NCBI GenBank assembly: GCA_963082975.1
Contig: OY720349.1
Location: 49,457,962-49,521,961 of the forward strand
DNA length: 64,000 bases
Reading direction: 5' to 3'
Source of the DNA: Labia minor
Lineage: Eukaryota; Arthropoda; Insecta; Dermaptera; Spongiphoridae
The position numbers were made by a program, and so were the translations under genes. Under the pieces are notes generated by a model. It did no database searches, was not told where the DNA came from, and saw only the letters and a program-made list of their open reading frames with translations. Below are positions 47,712 through 58,268 of this stretch, one piece after another (positions within the stretch are counted from its first letter, which is position 1; each line of letters starts with the position of its first letter).

Positions 47712-50631
47712 TTATGAAAATCTGTAACTTGGGCCTTCTAATGGATCTTCTCTTAAGAGAGAATTAATAAAATCTAAATGTTTTTTTTTTCTTTCAAAGT
47801 TTTTTATACTTATAGTACTTTCTTGGAGAATGACCCGAATATCATAAAGAGGCACAATTGGTGTTTTTAATTTAAATTCATTATTCAAATTATGATATAC
47901 AACATTATTTTTTGGCCTTTCAATTAAAGCATGGGAATTATTTTCTGTAGTATTTGAGTTGTTTAGATAACCTTGTATAATGTTGATCGGTAGTCTAGGT
48001 AAATGCACTTTAGGACCTGAAAAAAATTAAACATAAATTCGTGAATGAATGTTGCGAATTTTATTTTGAAATTATTCTAATTTGAATGTTTTCTGTTTTA
48101 AGTTTAAGTCATATTAAAACAAAATAAAAATTTCTTTAAAATTACCTGATAATTTTTCAATTTCAGTCTGATTTGTTGTAATTGAAATACTTTGATTTTT
48201 AATCTAAAAAAAAATAATAAAATACAAAAGTAAAATAAAATTATATTAAAATGATGAAGAAAAAATAGTTACCACTAAAGATGTTTCGTCATTATTATTA
48301 TCTGGAAATTTTTTCATACGACTTAATTTAATGATTGGATTAGTATGAATTGAATGGCCATTTATTAAAGGTAATACACGCTGTACTTCTTTTCCTGAAG
48401 GTTATAAACAAATTATTTAATTTAATTTATTTTAAATTAGTGTTTATCTTAAAATTACATTTATTAAACAAAGTAAAAAAATCTGGAGTGTCTCCACTCG
48501 ATATCTCGCAATTTGAATTGGATTAAATAACATATTATATTTATATTAATTTCAATTAATTATAAATTATAAATTAAAATTAATAAATAATATTTATTAA
48601 ACCAGCGCATGTTAGGCTCTTTGTTGATGGCACCACCTCACCTACTGGCACGTGATTTGCAGTTAACGTGTTAAAAAACTAATTCTGGTAGTTGCAACGA
48701 TTAAATCAAACTGAAATTCTGTATATCGCAGTTTTATACAATTTTTAATCATGTCAAAAATATATCTTTTTTTACGGTCAGTTTAGAGGAAAAAAAATGA
48801 AAACGTGGTAGGTCTCCTCTCTCTCGTGTTGGCGCGTGAGATTTGCGTGTTAAAAAATTAATTCTGGTAATTTCAGCGAATCAGTCAAGCTGAAATTCTA
48901 TATATAGTAGTTTTATACAATTTTTAATCATGTGAAAAATTATAAAACATATATCTTTTATTTTACGATCACTTTAGAAGAAAAAAATCAAAACGTTGTA
49001 GGAAATGACCCTCTTCCGGATGAGGAACATTTCTCAAATGTTGGAAAAAACTACGAATTTTGAATAATGCCCGTGTACCAAATTTCATTATTCTAGATCA
49101 AATCGTTTTTCCGTAATCATATCTACATACACACAAACATTTTTATCAACCTTAGTGAAAATGACTTTGACATGACAGGGACCTTCAAAACGTATAAAAA
49201 CATCAAAATCTCGACATGGTAAATTTTCTGGCGAGATAGCTGATGAGCTGGGTGCTCATGTTGAATATTGGATTCTATTAATTATTCTAAATGGACTGAT
49301 TTTAAACATATGGGAAAAAATGAAAAGAAATTGACAATATTTTAATATTCTGATATATATTTTAATTCAGATATGTATTTGTTTGTAATAAATTACAAAT
49401 TTAGGTGATGTTAAACAAAGAACAAAAATTAAAATGAATTAATAAATTAAAAATATAAAACGAAGAAGATAAAATAAAAATAGATAACAAAGATAAAACA
49501 AGGGTTGCTTTATATGACTGTGAGGAGTAGTTTATAACTTTGGGAGATGAGAATAGATTCGGGAAATTTAAAAAAAGGATTATATTATCAAGCATAAAAG
49601 AATTGTTGTGGCTCAGAATAGAGACATTTAGAGGAATGAAGTTGCTGCATAGAAGAGGTAACGAGTTCAGTAACGCAACATTAATTGTAGATAGATGGAG
49701 ATCATTTCAAATGTTATATATATAAAAGGAATAAAAAACGACCACAATTGTTGACCTGGCCTGCCAGAATCAAAAAATTTATCCTGAGAGATATTTAAAA
49801 TTCTATTGGATGCAAATAATAGTCTTATTTGTTTTTGATAAGACTATATTTCATAGTTTTACTTACTTAGTGATTTTCGAGTTGAAATTGGTTTTATTTT
49901 TTTTTCATTTTCTTTATTATGTTTCTGATTTGAAGTCAAATATAAATAGTCTACTTCTAGATCGTTGAGTGTACGTTCAAGTGTTTTACAAAGATCTTTT
50001 GCAAGGGATATTTTCTTCAAAAAAAGATCACTTCCTATTTTCTAAAATTAATAATTATGTAAAATTAGAATATAAAAGTAATTTTAGAATATAATAATCA
50101 AGAGTAAATGTATAATTTAAATTGGGAAATTTACCTCATTTTTGTTATTAGCATGCTCGGATTGTTGAAATGTATTTTTAGAATCATTCAAAGATTCAAT
50201 TAAATTATAAATCCCAGATGAATCGTTTTTTTTCTTATTCTTCAATGTTTTTTTTTTGACTAAAATGAAAAATGATAAGATCCAAAAAAATTATAAATGG
50301 AAATTAAATCTCTAAAAATGTTATGGTTTATATGTGTACTAAGCTTAATTTCGGTTGATGATAATACATATATAACGTTATATATTTTAATAAAATCACC
50401 TATAGTAAAATAAATATAACCAAAATCCAAAAATCGACACCAATATAAAAACATAAATTATAAATATTTTTAAATTTATTATTATAAATATTATTTAAAT
50501 TTAGGTCAATAAAATTGAGAAATAAAAAAATGTAAAAAAATGATGATTATATTTCAGGAAATTTGATTCATTATCTTACCTTTAAATGATTTGACATTAT
50601 TTGACACTTTTCTTTTTCTTTCTATTTTCAT
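47712..50631 (-). CDS. Six-exon gene, unrecognised 278-residue basic protein
   Basis: Exons in minus-strand order are 50631-50580, 50259-50135, 50041-49867, 48394-48273, 48203-48146 and 48016-47712. All introns have GT/AG ends and all phases agree, giving 837 nt with the stop. The start is the first ATG (MKIERKRKVSNN), a nuclear-signal-like basic N-terminus. Residues 18-59 are polar and Lys/Asn/Ser-rich. Residues 60-100 look helical (ISLAKDLCKTLERTLNDLEV). The C-terminal exon has LPRLPINIIQGY, TPIVPLYDIRVILQ and ends REDPLEGPSYRFS. No signal peptide or membrane segment is seen. The arrangement of a basic head, a short coiled region and conserved-looking short motifs would suit a scaffold or chromatin/kinetochore accessory protein, but I recognise no family. 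The third intron has been enlarged by a family B element and a LINE fragment. The gene model is strong; the function is unknown. Confidence 0.75.
48482..49239 (-). mobile_element. Two joined family B pieces in an intron
   Basis: The first piece (48482 to about 48813) runs from TCTGGAGTGTCTCCACTCG to AAAACGTGGTAGG. The sequence then jumps back to GTTGGCGCGTGAG and continues to the 5' end GCGAGATAG (about 48828-49239). The central third is therefore present twice. Lies in the third intron of the gene at 47712-50631. Confidence 0.75.
49498..49560 (+). mobile_element. LINE family L, short fragment
   Basis: Translates as LYDCEE-FITLGDENRF, matching the conserved LYGCEAWSxTLGDESRF block of family L. 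In the same intron as the B elements. Confidence 0.55.
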
Positions 50632-50852
50632 TTTAAAAATAAATTATAAAAATAAATATAAAAATTACAATAAATATAGAGAATTTATGCCACAAAATCC
50701 ACTACTGCCAACTACTGCAATATGGACAATTAGCTACATCTAGAGGGTATAGTCTTGAAGCTTTAGACACAGTAACGCTCTCTAGTTAAATTTTTCTTAA
50801 ATACATATTCTCCTCTTATTTCAAAACAAAATCTTCATCTATTTTCTATATA

Positions 50853-51190
50853 TATATAAAAAGGTTTTTGTCTGCACATTGCTTAGAATGTAAAATTTTT
50901 TGCATATCTTCGCGTTTTATGACCCCTAGAATCCAAAAGTGACTTTGGAATTATTCATATCTGTCTGTCTTTGACGTTATAATTTATATAATACTCCATG
51001 TAGTCTTTTAGCGCCTCTGGTGGTTCAGTTAAGAAAGCAATTAATTTCCGACAATGAATAAAAAATTAATAATTCTAGAAATTTCAATACAAAGAATATT
51101 TATAATATTTCAATTATTTAATTTATTCTAAAAGTTCGATTTATTAATTATATAAAAATTAAAATATGTTTTTTTTTAGTCAAATGATTT
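50853..51190 (-). repeat. Dispersed repeat H, reverse copy
   Basis: Opens with a (TA)n tract and AAAAAGGTTTTTGTCTGCAC, the complement of the H 3' terminus, then GCATATCTTCGCGTTTTATG. The part near 51100-51190 matches the H body less well. Confidence 0.65.
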
Positions 51191-51517
51191 GAAGGAGCTG
51201 TTTTAAATTTGTTTTAATCCAAATAAGTATATTCTATTTAATTTTTACCAACCGACGATAGTAAAGAGGTATTGTTTTCACACTAAATTTCACATGTGGA
51301 GATTTTTACATATCTCCACGAATCAAGTATATTCTTAACAGAAAAAAGTATTTTTAGCATGATATCTGTCCGTCCGTCCGTCGGTCCGTATAGATGTGTA
51401 CAGCTTGAACGGCTCAACGGATTTTGATGAAATTTGGTACATGGTAAATATTTACTTAATGCATCAGTATGATGAATTGATCAGCTTTTGGTGCAAATCC
51501 GGAAACCGGAATTGGTA

Positions 51518-53406
51518 TGTGGCGTCACACAAATCGTGCTCGAAGGCTCCAGAACAGACCAGACGCTTCCAGAAGATTCCGGGCGCTTCGAGTAGAAATA
51601 ACTCCGCCCCCGGACACGCCCTATAGGGCGGACCAGAGGCGCTTGCTGGAGGTATATAAGGGCAGCCCGACAGCAGTCCGGCACCCAGTCCTATCCTCAC
51701 CAGAGGGGGGACACGCAATGATATTTTTTTGAAGCAGCGTTTAGCGCTGCTGCTTCAAAGCGTCTCTTAAATGAACTAATTGAGATAAAAAAACCGGCCT
51801 GGCACCTGGCACCATTTTTAAAATCCATTTTGAATTATTTGAATGAGAGGAGCGCGGGAGGAATGAAAAAATTATGAAATTTTTTAGTTAAGTGAAAAAT
51901 TATTTATTTAGAGGTAAAACTGACATTTCAGAAATATTTTTTTTTGTTTTTTTAGAAAATTGCTGAAATGTTGGTCTTATCCCCAAATAAATAATTTTTC
52001 ACTTAACTGAAAAATTTCATAATTTGCATGTCTAGAAGAAAAGAATAATGTTGTATGTGACATATTTATTTGAAAATAGATTATTACAAAATATCATTAA
52101 CAATAATGTTGTGTATCTCATTTGTAAACAAATCTTTTATACATATTTTTCTTTAAACATATTATATTAAATTTCTCACTTAAATAAAAATTACACAATT
52201 TTTCAATTATAGAATTATATAAATTGCACATCTAAAATGAAAAGAATAATGTTCTATGTAACCTATTTATTTAATAAATAGATTATTATTGAGACATGTT
52301 TTTAAACAAATTTAAAAAAAATTTATAAAATTTATACAACTGAGGTGTATATTCCTGTTTTCCCAACCTTGGATATTCCATTATTAAATATCACAAAACC
52401 TACCATCTTGATTTATATTCAAGGGTATCCTTCCATGAATTAATTTCTTATTTTCAGGTGTGTAGAAATCATAATCATTAAAATGAAGTTTGCATACACG
52501 ATATTTTAGCAGACTATTATACTTATTATTATTATTATTATACTCGTTTACAATTGTTTCAAATTCATATTTTTCTTTAAACATATTATATTAAATTTCT
52601 CACTTAAATAAAAATTACACAATTTTTAGGTTAGACAATCAGATGTTTACATGTTTACGACACTTTCACAATATTTAAAATGATTCAAATGGATTTAAAA
52701 ATTTAAAAAAGAGCCTGGCGCGCCATCTGATGGTTGTTTTCTGAACAACTTTCGGATTTGAATTATTGCCAGCAGCGCCTCTGGTATCTCTTAAATGCGT
52801 AACACATTTTCTAAGTCGGCCATCTACGTGTAGGCTGGATGATCCTCACCATCCACTCCTAACCATCCTCTCCTACACGGGTCCCCTCACTTGGGGACCC
52901 CAACGTGACGGCTACGTCCGGGCCTCATCGCCTCGACTGCCTACGGCCCTCATTGCCATGGCTGGCTCCGTCACCATCATTCCCTTCCTCACCTTCCCGG
53001 CTTGCAGAGAGTAGACAGATAGAGACTCTGTAAGCCATACCTCCCCGGGCCCGAGCATCGTCCTCTGGGCCACGAGCATCATCCACTGACCATCCTCCGG
53101 GCCACGGGCATCGTCCAGTGACCGTCCTCCAGACCGTCGTCCACGAGTCGCCCTCCGGTCCCCGCACACTGCTCACGGACCATCATCCGACCCGGCCACA
53201 TCACCGACCGCCCAGGGCCATCTAGCAGCACTCCGAGAGGACTTCGTACTCTGGATCCCACACCGACGATCCGCCTTCGGCCACCTTCAGCGACTTCAAC
53301 AACACCGAATTTGTAACCTCTACACTCCCGAACACGTCAAGCAATAAATACCGATTCTACAAACAACATCAGCGTTTTATTGCCCCCTTGATCCTGCTGG
53401 GCCTCA
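51518..53406. mobile_element. Solo LTR of an LTR retrotransposon (fossil)
   Basis: GC-rich insertion into family A with TG...CA ends and a 4-bp target duplication GGTA (51514-51517, 53407-53410). It holds a promoter-like TATATAAG (51653) near the left and AATAAATA (53343) near the right. No internal gag-pol region is present, so it is a solo LTR of roughly 0.8 kb, enlarged by a later DNA transposon. The superfamily cannot be fixed from an LTR alone; a 4-bp duplication would suit Gypsy-like elements. Confidence 0.7.
51731..52786 (-). mobile_element. THAP-type (P-like) DNA transposon remnant inside the LTR
   Basis: AT-rich insertion in the GC-rich LTR. Subterminal inverted repeats pair about 51796-51845 with 52672-52722 (TTTAAAATCCATTTTGAAT type). 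The 11-mer TCTCTTAAATG occurs at both sides (51763, 52787) and may be a target duplication. On the minus strand, YRVCKLHFNDYDFYTPENK then HGRIPLNI (within 52384-52584) matches the second half of a THAP zinc finger (C-x2-H ... P), the DNA-binding domain of P-type transposases. The first zinc ligands are missing. A 60-bp direct duplication (about 52141-52200 and 52567-52627) flanks this piece. Confidence 0.6.
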
Positions 53407-53774
53407 GGTAGTATTAGCAATCGACGATAGGAAGGGAAGGGTTATTTTCACACCAAATTTCACATGAGGAGATTTTTTACATATCACCACGAATCATGCA
53501 CTTTGTATTGGTTTTATCCTCGAAAAAAATCATCTTTATTAGTTTTTTCTTAATTTAAAATCATATGACGTCATCCAGCCATTCATGACGTCCCAGCCTG
53601 GTCTTACATATATATTTATTATAAATAAAATAAAATTAAAAATATTTATGTTAAATCCATATGTTTTTTATTGCATTAATAGATATATTAAAATTATTTG
53701 AAATTGTTTCAGTAGCTGGAAATTAATTTACTTCAAACCGTCGGTCGGTTCGGACCTGGCCACAGGTCAACTTA

Positions 53775-54124
53775 GTTATTATTATTATTATTATTAGTCG
53801 CAGGCGTCAAGTAGACCTGTCGTGATCACAAGGTAATTGGTAATCTTAAATTATTTTTTTTATTTATTCTTTCTATATATTTGAATATTTCTTCTTTTCT
53901 ATTAGAAAGTGAAAGGTTAACAAAACAGAATATATTATTTTTAATGTTTTATGAATACAAAAATATTTTAAAAACGTCAATTAAAATGACTAAATTATAT
54001 TATTTTTGTTTTAGTTTCAATTATTAATTACAACTATATTTTAAATGAAAAAATGATTTCTTGGATATATAAAATTAAAATATGATTTTTTAGACAAATG
54101 ATATAAACGAGATGTTTTAAATTT
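53775..54124. other. Short spacer with TTA array and dispersed repeat
   Basis: Starts with a (TTA)n array (about 53776-53797). About 53965-54118 is a reverse-complement match to 33970-34150, in both places adjacent to repeat H. No gene. Confidence 0.45.
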
Positions 54125-54652
54125 AAAGTTTAGAAAGAATAAATAAAAAATAATTTAAGATAAAAATATTTTATTAAATTAATTAAAATGAGAACTTTTA
54201 GAATAAATTATTTAATTGAATTGATATTTGAATATTAGAATGTAAAATAAAAAAAATATTATGATAATTCTTCGATTGGGAATCGCTATAATTCATTGTT
54301 TAAAATGATTCTGCTAGAGACAATGAGCCGCGAGATGCTCTTGAATGAACAACACGGAGAATTATATATAAACTTTAAAAAATTAATTTCTGTCGTTATT
54401 GATAAGATATTAATAAAATTTATAGCCTATGTTACTCTAGAGGTATATAAGAATATTGTGATGTAATTTCATAGAAATCGGTTCAGCCAATTCTGTGAGT
54501 CTATAAAATAGTTATTTTCCGGACAGACAGACATGAAAAATTCTAAAGTCACTTTTGGATTCTAGAGGTCATGAAACGCGAAGATATGCAAAAAATTTTA
54601 AATTCTGAGCAATGTGCAGTCAAAAACCTTTATATATATATATAGATATATA
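54125..54652 (+). repeat. Dispersed repeat H, long copy
   Basis: Collinear with 34640-35168, including GGGAATCGCTAT, GAATGAACAACACGGAGAAT and the 3' end 'GCAATGTGCAGTCAAAAACC' with (TA)n. The small indels between the copies suggest moderate age. Confidence 0.75.
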
Positions 54653-55212
54653 TTGTTATTTATATATATATTGTTTATTTATTGAAAAAAAAAAATTAAA
54701 ACATAAATATTCGATATGGGTTTTGGATAAAAAAAAAAAAAAAAAAAATGATATCTTTGAGTTGAAAAATGATTCGTCATATTTTAGATCAGACAGTAAA
54801 TCGAGTTATAACTAGTAATACGGATCACTGTTGTATCTCAAGAAAGCTTCGTTGCTATCGAGGATGGTTGTATGAAATAGGACGAAGTTGGCTACTGGTA
54901 TTTTTTTCTGAATAATTATTTTTTTTATGTCCTAATACGCGAGTAGGTTTAATCAGTATTGGCTACGGAGGGTGGGGAGACATAAGATTAACTATATAAA
55001 TTTATAATTCCATATTTAAAATTTTTATAAAGAACATTTTTTAAAAAATATATATATTTTTTTATTATTTAATTCACATTTACAATCTGTCATAATAATT
55101 ATAACAATAAGTAAATTATTTGTATAAAATTATATAATATGAACATAATAACATGTAGGAAATAAAACTGATTAGTTCCTTTCCAAGTTTGTAACAATCA
55201 TATATTTTAATT
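54653..55212. other. AT-rich spacer downstream of the Jockey element
   Basis: Begins with TA- and A-rich runs; about 54790-54970 is mixed unique sequence. The part nearest 55212 is probably Jockey 3' untranslated sequence. No gene. Confidence 0.3.
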
Positions 55213-57440
55213 TTAGAATCTAGCAAGTGTGTCACAAGATAAGTGTTTCTTAAGTCTTCTTTGTTGGGGAAGTTTTACCAGTCCTTTAACCATATCATTT
55301 GAGTGGTTATCCAACCTTGTAGTATACTTCTTATAATACTTTTTTATCACATCTTTTACGAGGGGAACCCTTAGGTCTCGAGCAATGTTTGCTTTGGAAA
55401 CGCTCAAGTATTTCTCTGTTTGACTTAGCAGCGGAGCTACACAGCTGAATCCCATACGTCCAGATAGGCTTGAGTATGGCCTTATATAATAGGAGTTTGT
55501 TATCGAGTGATAACTTCGGCCCATGTCCGATCAACCAATGTAATCGAAGCCCCAGTTGTTTCCTTTTGGTTGTTAAATGTTTCTTCCGTGTTAATTTGTG
55601 ATCGAGGTGCATTCCCAGGTATTTAGCTTGAGATTCGGATGGATGGGGTTTGAAAACATCAGCAAGATAATTTGCAAAACAGCTTGCGTTATTCTTGTTA
55701 GATTTGGTTCATTTACTATCATGAGTCCAGGTTGGTGAATTAAAAACTTTTGGCCTTTTCAGTTTTTTGGTGGCTTTCCAGAGTGAGTAGTTTGTTGCCT
55801 CATTTGCTGAGAGCTGTTCTAAGTAGATTTTTATATTGTTATTTTTTAGACATTTTAGTAGGGTTTTAAGTTCAGTTGTTGCTTTGTTTAGTTTATTTTT
55901 GATAATTGGCCAACGAGTTCTTTGCCATAATTTCCTTAATCGCCTTTTTTCTGCAATTTTATCCACGATATTCGGCGGGAGTGCTTCAGTTTTTTCTTTA
56001 TTGTAAAGCTCTGGAGTGGAAGACCAAGCAGCTCTTTGTATTTCTTCCGTAATATATTGCACTGCATAGTCAATGTGTTCACTATTTTTAAGAGAAATAT
56101 TTAGATCTAAATTATCATTCAATATTTCCCGAAAATAATTCCAATCAGTATATCTGTTGCTTAAAGTGAGAGGTTTTGTTATAGGGATTGATTTAGTGCA
56201 TATATTAACCAAGAATGGCGAGTGATCAGATGAAAGATCAAAGCAAGTTTTAGAAAGCGTAAGACGATCTGGGATACCTTTTATTATGCAGAAAAGAGGT
56301 CTGGATGTTTTTTCCTGTCTGACGGCCAGTATGTAGGTTCACCAGTAGAGATATATTTTAGGTTTTCACACTCCATTGAGGCTAGTAGCTGTCTTCCTTT
56401 TGTTGTGGTAAGTCAAGAACCCCAAAATGTATGTTGTAGTCTCCTCCAGCCAGAAATCTGTTGCCAAGTGTGTTAAAAAATTCGTCAAATAGGACTTTAT
56501 TGGCTTTGTGTTTGGGAGGAAAGTATACAGCGGAAATAATTAAGGTACCATGCCAATCTTCTATTGCTATGCTTGTTGCTTGTAGAAACTCTATTAAATT
56601 GGTCAACCAGATGATGTTTTAAATTCTTTTTGATGATTACTGCCGTTCCACCATGTGCAGTTCCGTCAGGATGATTTGTGTTATAGATTGAGTACATAGG
56701 AATTACTATATAACTTTTATTAGTAAAATGGGTTTCAGAAACAAACATAATGTCAACATTATGATTTTTTAGGAATAGTTTGACTTCTTCAGTATGTTGT
56801 TTGCATTCCAGACTACTATGTTTAGGAGTTTAGCTATATTTTTCATTTTGTTAGTTTTGTTATAACTATGGTTAGCATGTTTAGCATAGAGCTTATTTGT
56901 CCAGTTAGTGTTTTCATCATTACTTTGAGCTCATACAGATCGTTTGAACATGTAGTTTTTACTCAGTAGTCTCAAGGTTTACTTTATTTGAAGTAGATTG
57001 TGCTTCATTACTCACTACATTCGCCTAAGATACCCCAGGTTGAACATGTTTGTATAGTTGCGTGTGAATTGTATGCTGTTTAGCTCTAGGTGCTGGATAT
57101 TTTTTTGACATTAATTTTTGATAGACTGAACAGTCCTTGTAGTTGGCAGGATGGTTTCCCCCACACAGAACACATTTAACATCGGATGTTCTTTCTTTTC
57201 TAAGACATTGACCAGTAGTATGATCACCGGTGCATTTGGCAATATGATTTGGTGGGCCTATAACGTTGACACCTAGAACATTGAGGGATTTCCTTTTGCG
57301 GTCTTGGTGGTTCAATTTTTACTTTTTGATGTTGCAGATATTGAATTTTGTATATTTGGTTATTGTTGACATCAGGGTATATATCAACAGAGAACATTGG
57401 TAACGGCTTTTTGATTTTATATCCCTTTATATCCATGAGA
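55213..57440 (-). mobile_element. Jockey-type LINE with deleted reverse-transcriptase core
   Basis: Minus-strand order is as follows. ORF1 end (57436 to about 57012) has zinc knuckles CSRCQRYRPTKSYC, AKCTGDHTTGQC and CVLCGGNHPANYKDC. The ORF2 endonuclease part (about 56750-56380) has VSETHFTNKSYI, DGTAHGGTAVIIKKNLKHH, SAVYFPPKHKAN and LAGGDYNI. The linker (56212-55709) is WNYFREILNDNLDLN to ANEATNYSLWKATKKLKRP. FANYLADVFKPHPSES, which normally precedes the polymerase, then runs directly into AKYLGMHLDHKLTRKKHL, which normally follows it. The C-terminus is YGIQLCSSAAKSN to LVKLPQQRRLK. The whole catalytic RT domain is therefore missing, and further frame changes occur. About 2.2 kb; inactive. 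Confidence 0.85.
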
Positions 57441-57588
57441 GAAGAGAAAATTCTAATATCAACTTGGTTACACAGACTAAGATCATAATTAAGCTCCTAA
57501 ATAAACTTTTCTGAAAATGGCGCTGATTAACTCATTAGTAATTTATATGGTAATTTTACAGTTTACCAAACACCTGCTTGGATGGTAA

Positions 57589-57786
57589 CAGTGGTGTATT
57601 GGGAGGGGAACGCGGAGGAACGACGTTCCCTTACCTTTTTTCAGAACCGGAACGCGTTCCATTACTTTTTTATGTCTCGACAACTCCCACTTAAATCTAC
57701 TGTTAGAATTTCTTTTTTAGTGTTCGTTAATATTTTGTATAGTAAGAATGCGTTCCCTTACTTCTTATTTTACCAATACATCACTG
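57589..57786. mobile_element. hAT MITE upstream of the APOO-like gene
   Basis: Ends CAGTGGTGTATTGG and CCAATACATCACTG are inverted. GATGGTAA flanks both sides perfectly (57581-57588, 57787-57794). 198 bp, no coding capacity. The interior has palindromic GGAACG/CGTTCC motifs. It lies about 480 bp before the proposed start codon of the next gene. Confidence 0.92.
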
Positions 57787-58268
57787 GATGGTAATAAAAT
57801 TTTACTAGTGGATTCCTTTTTTAATTCCAAAAAACTTTTTCAAATAAAATAATCCTTCTAGTTTCACAAATAAAAATTAAAAATTAAATAATTTTCCTAG
57901 GACACCAATCCGAACTAAAAAAACCGAAGAACAGGGTGTTAGTTATAAGTAATATATATTGGAAATTATTTATTTTCCTCTATTTTTTTTTAATTTAAAA
58001 AATATTAATTTAAATTATTAATGAATGAATTATTTAATTTAAATTTAAATTTTTTAACCATTCAACCGGGTGTCAAGTAAACTGTAAAATTATCATTTAT
58101 ATAAAATCTAAAAACAAGTTGGTAATTTTAAAATAGGAGCCTTAAGAAAAAGACATTTCAATGGGAGGAAGAGGGTATCAGCTGTTTAACCTCCCTTTTT
58201 AGATTTCTATCAATTAAATCTAAATCTTAATCTTAATTTTTTTATCTTTCCAATTTATTCTAATAATA

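Larger units (their letters stand above)
51247..53774 (+). mobile_element. Family A element interrupted by a solo LTR
   Basis: The 5' end is ACCAACCGACGATAG after ATTTTT. The body runs to AAACCGGAATTGGTA at 51517 and resumes at GGTAGTATTAGC (53407). It ends CCGTCGGTCGG, hairpin GACCTG-GCCA-CAGGTC and AACTTA at 53774. Apart from the insertion it is a complete copy. Confidence 0.85.

Noticed and set aside
51396-51732. Overlapping frames at the left part of the solo LTR
   Set aside because: They span family A and LTR sequence and reflect base composition only.
52766-53261. Several frames in GC-rich sequence
   Set aside because: Few stops are expected in GC-rich DNA; the region is LTR sequence with no recognisable protein.
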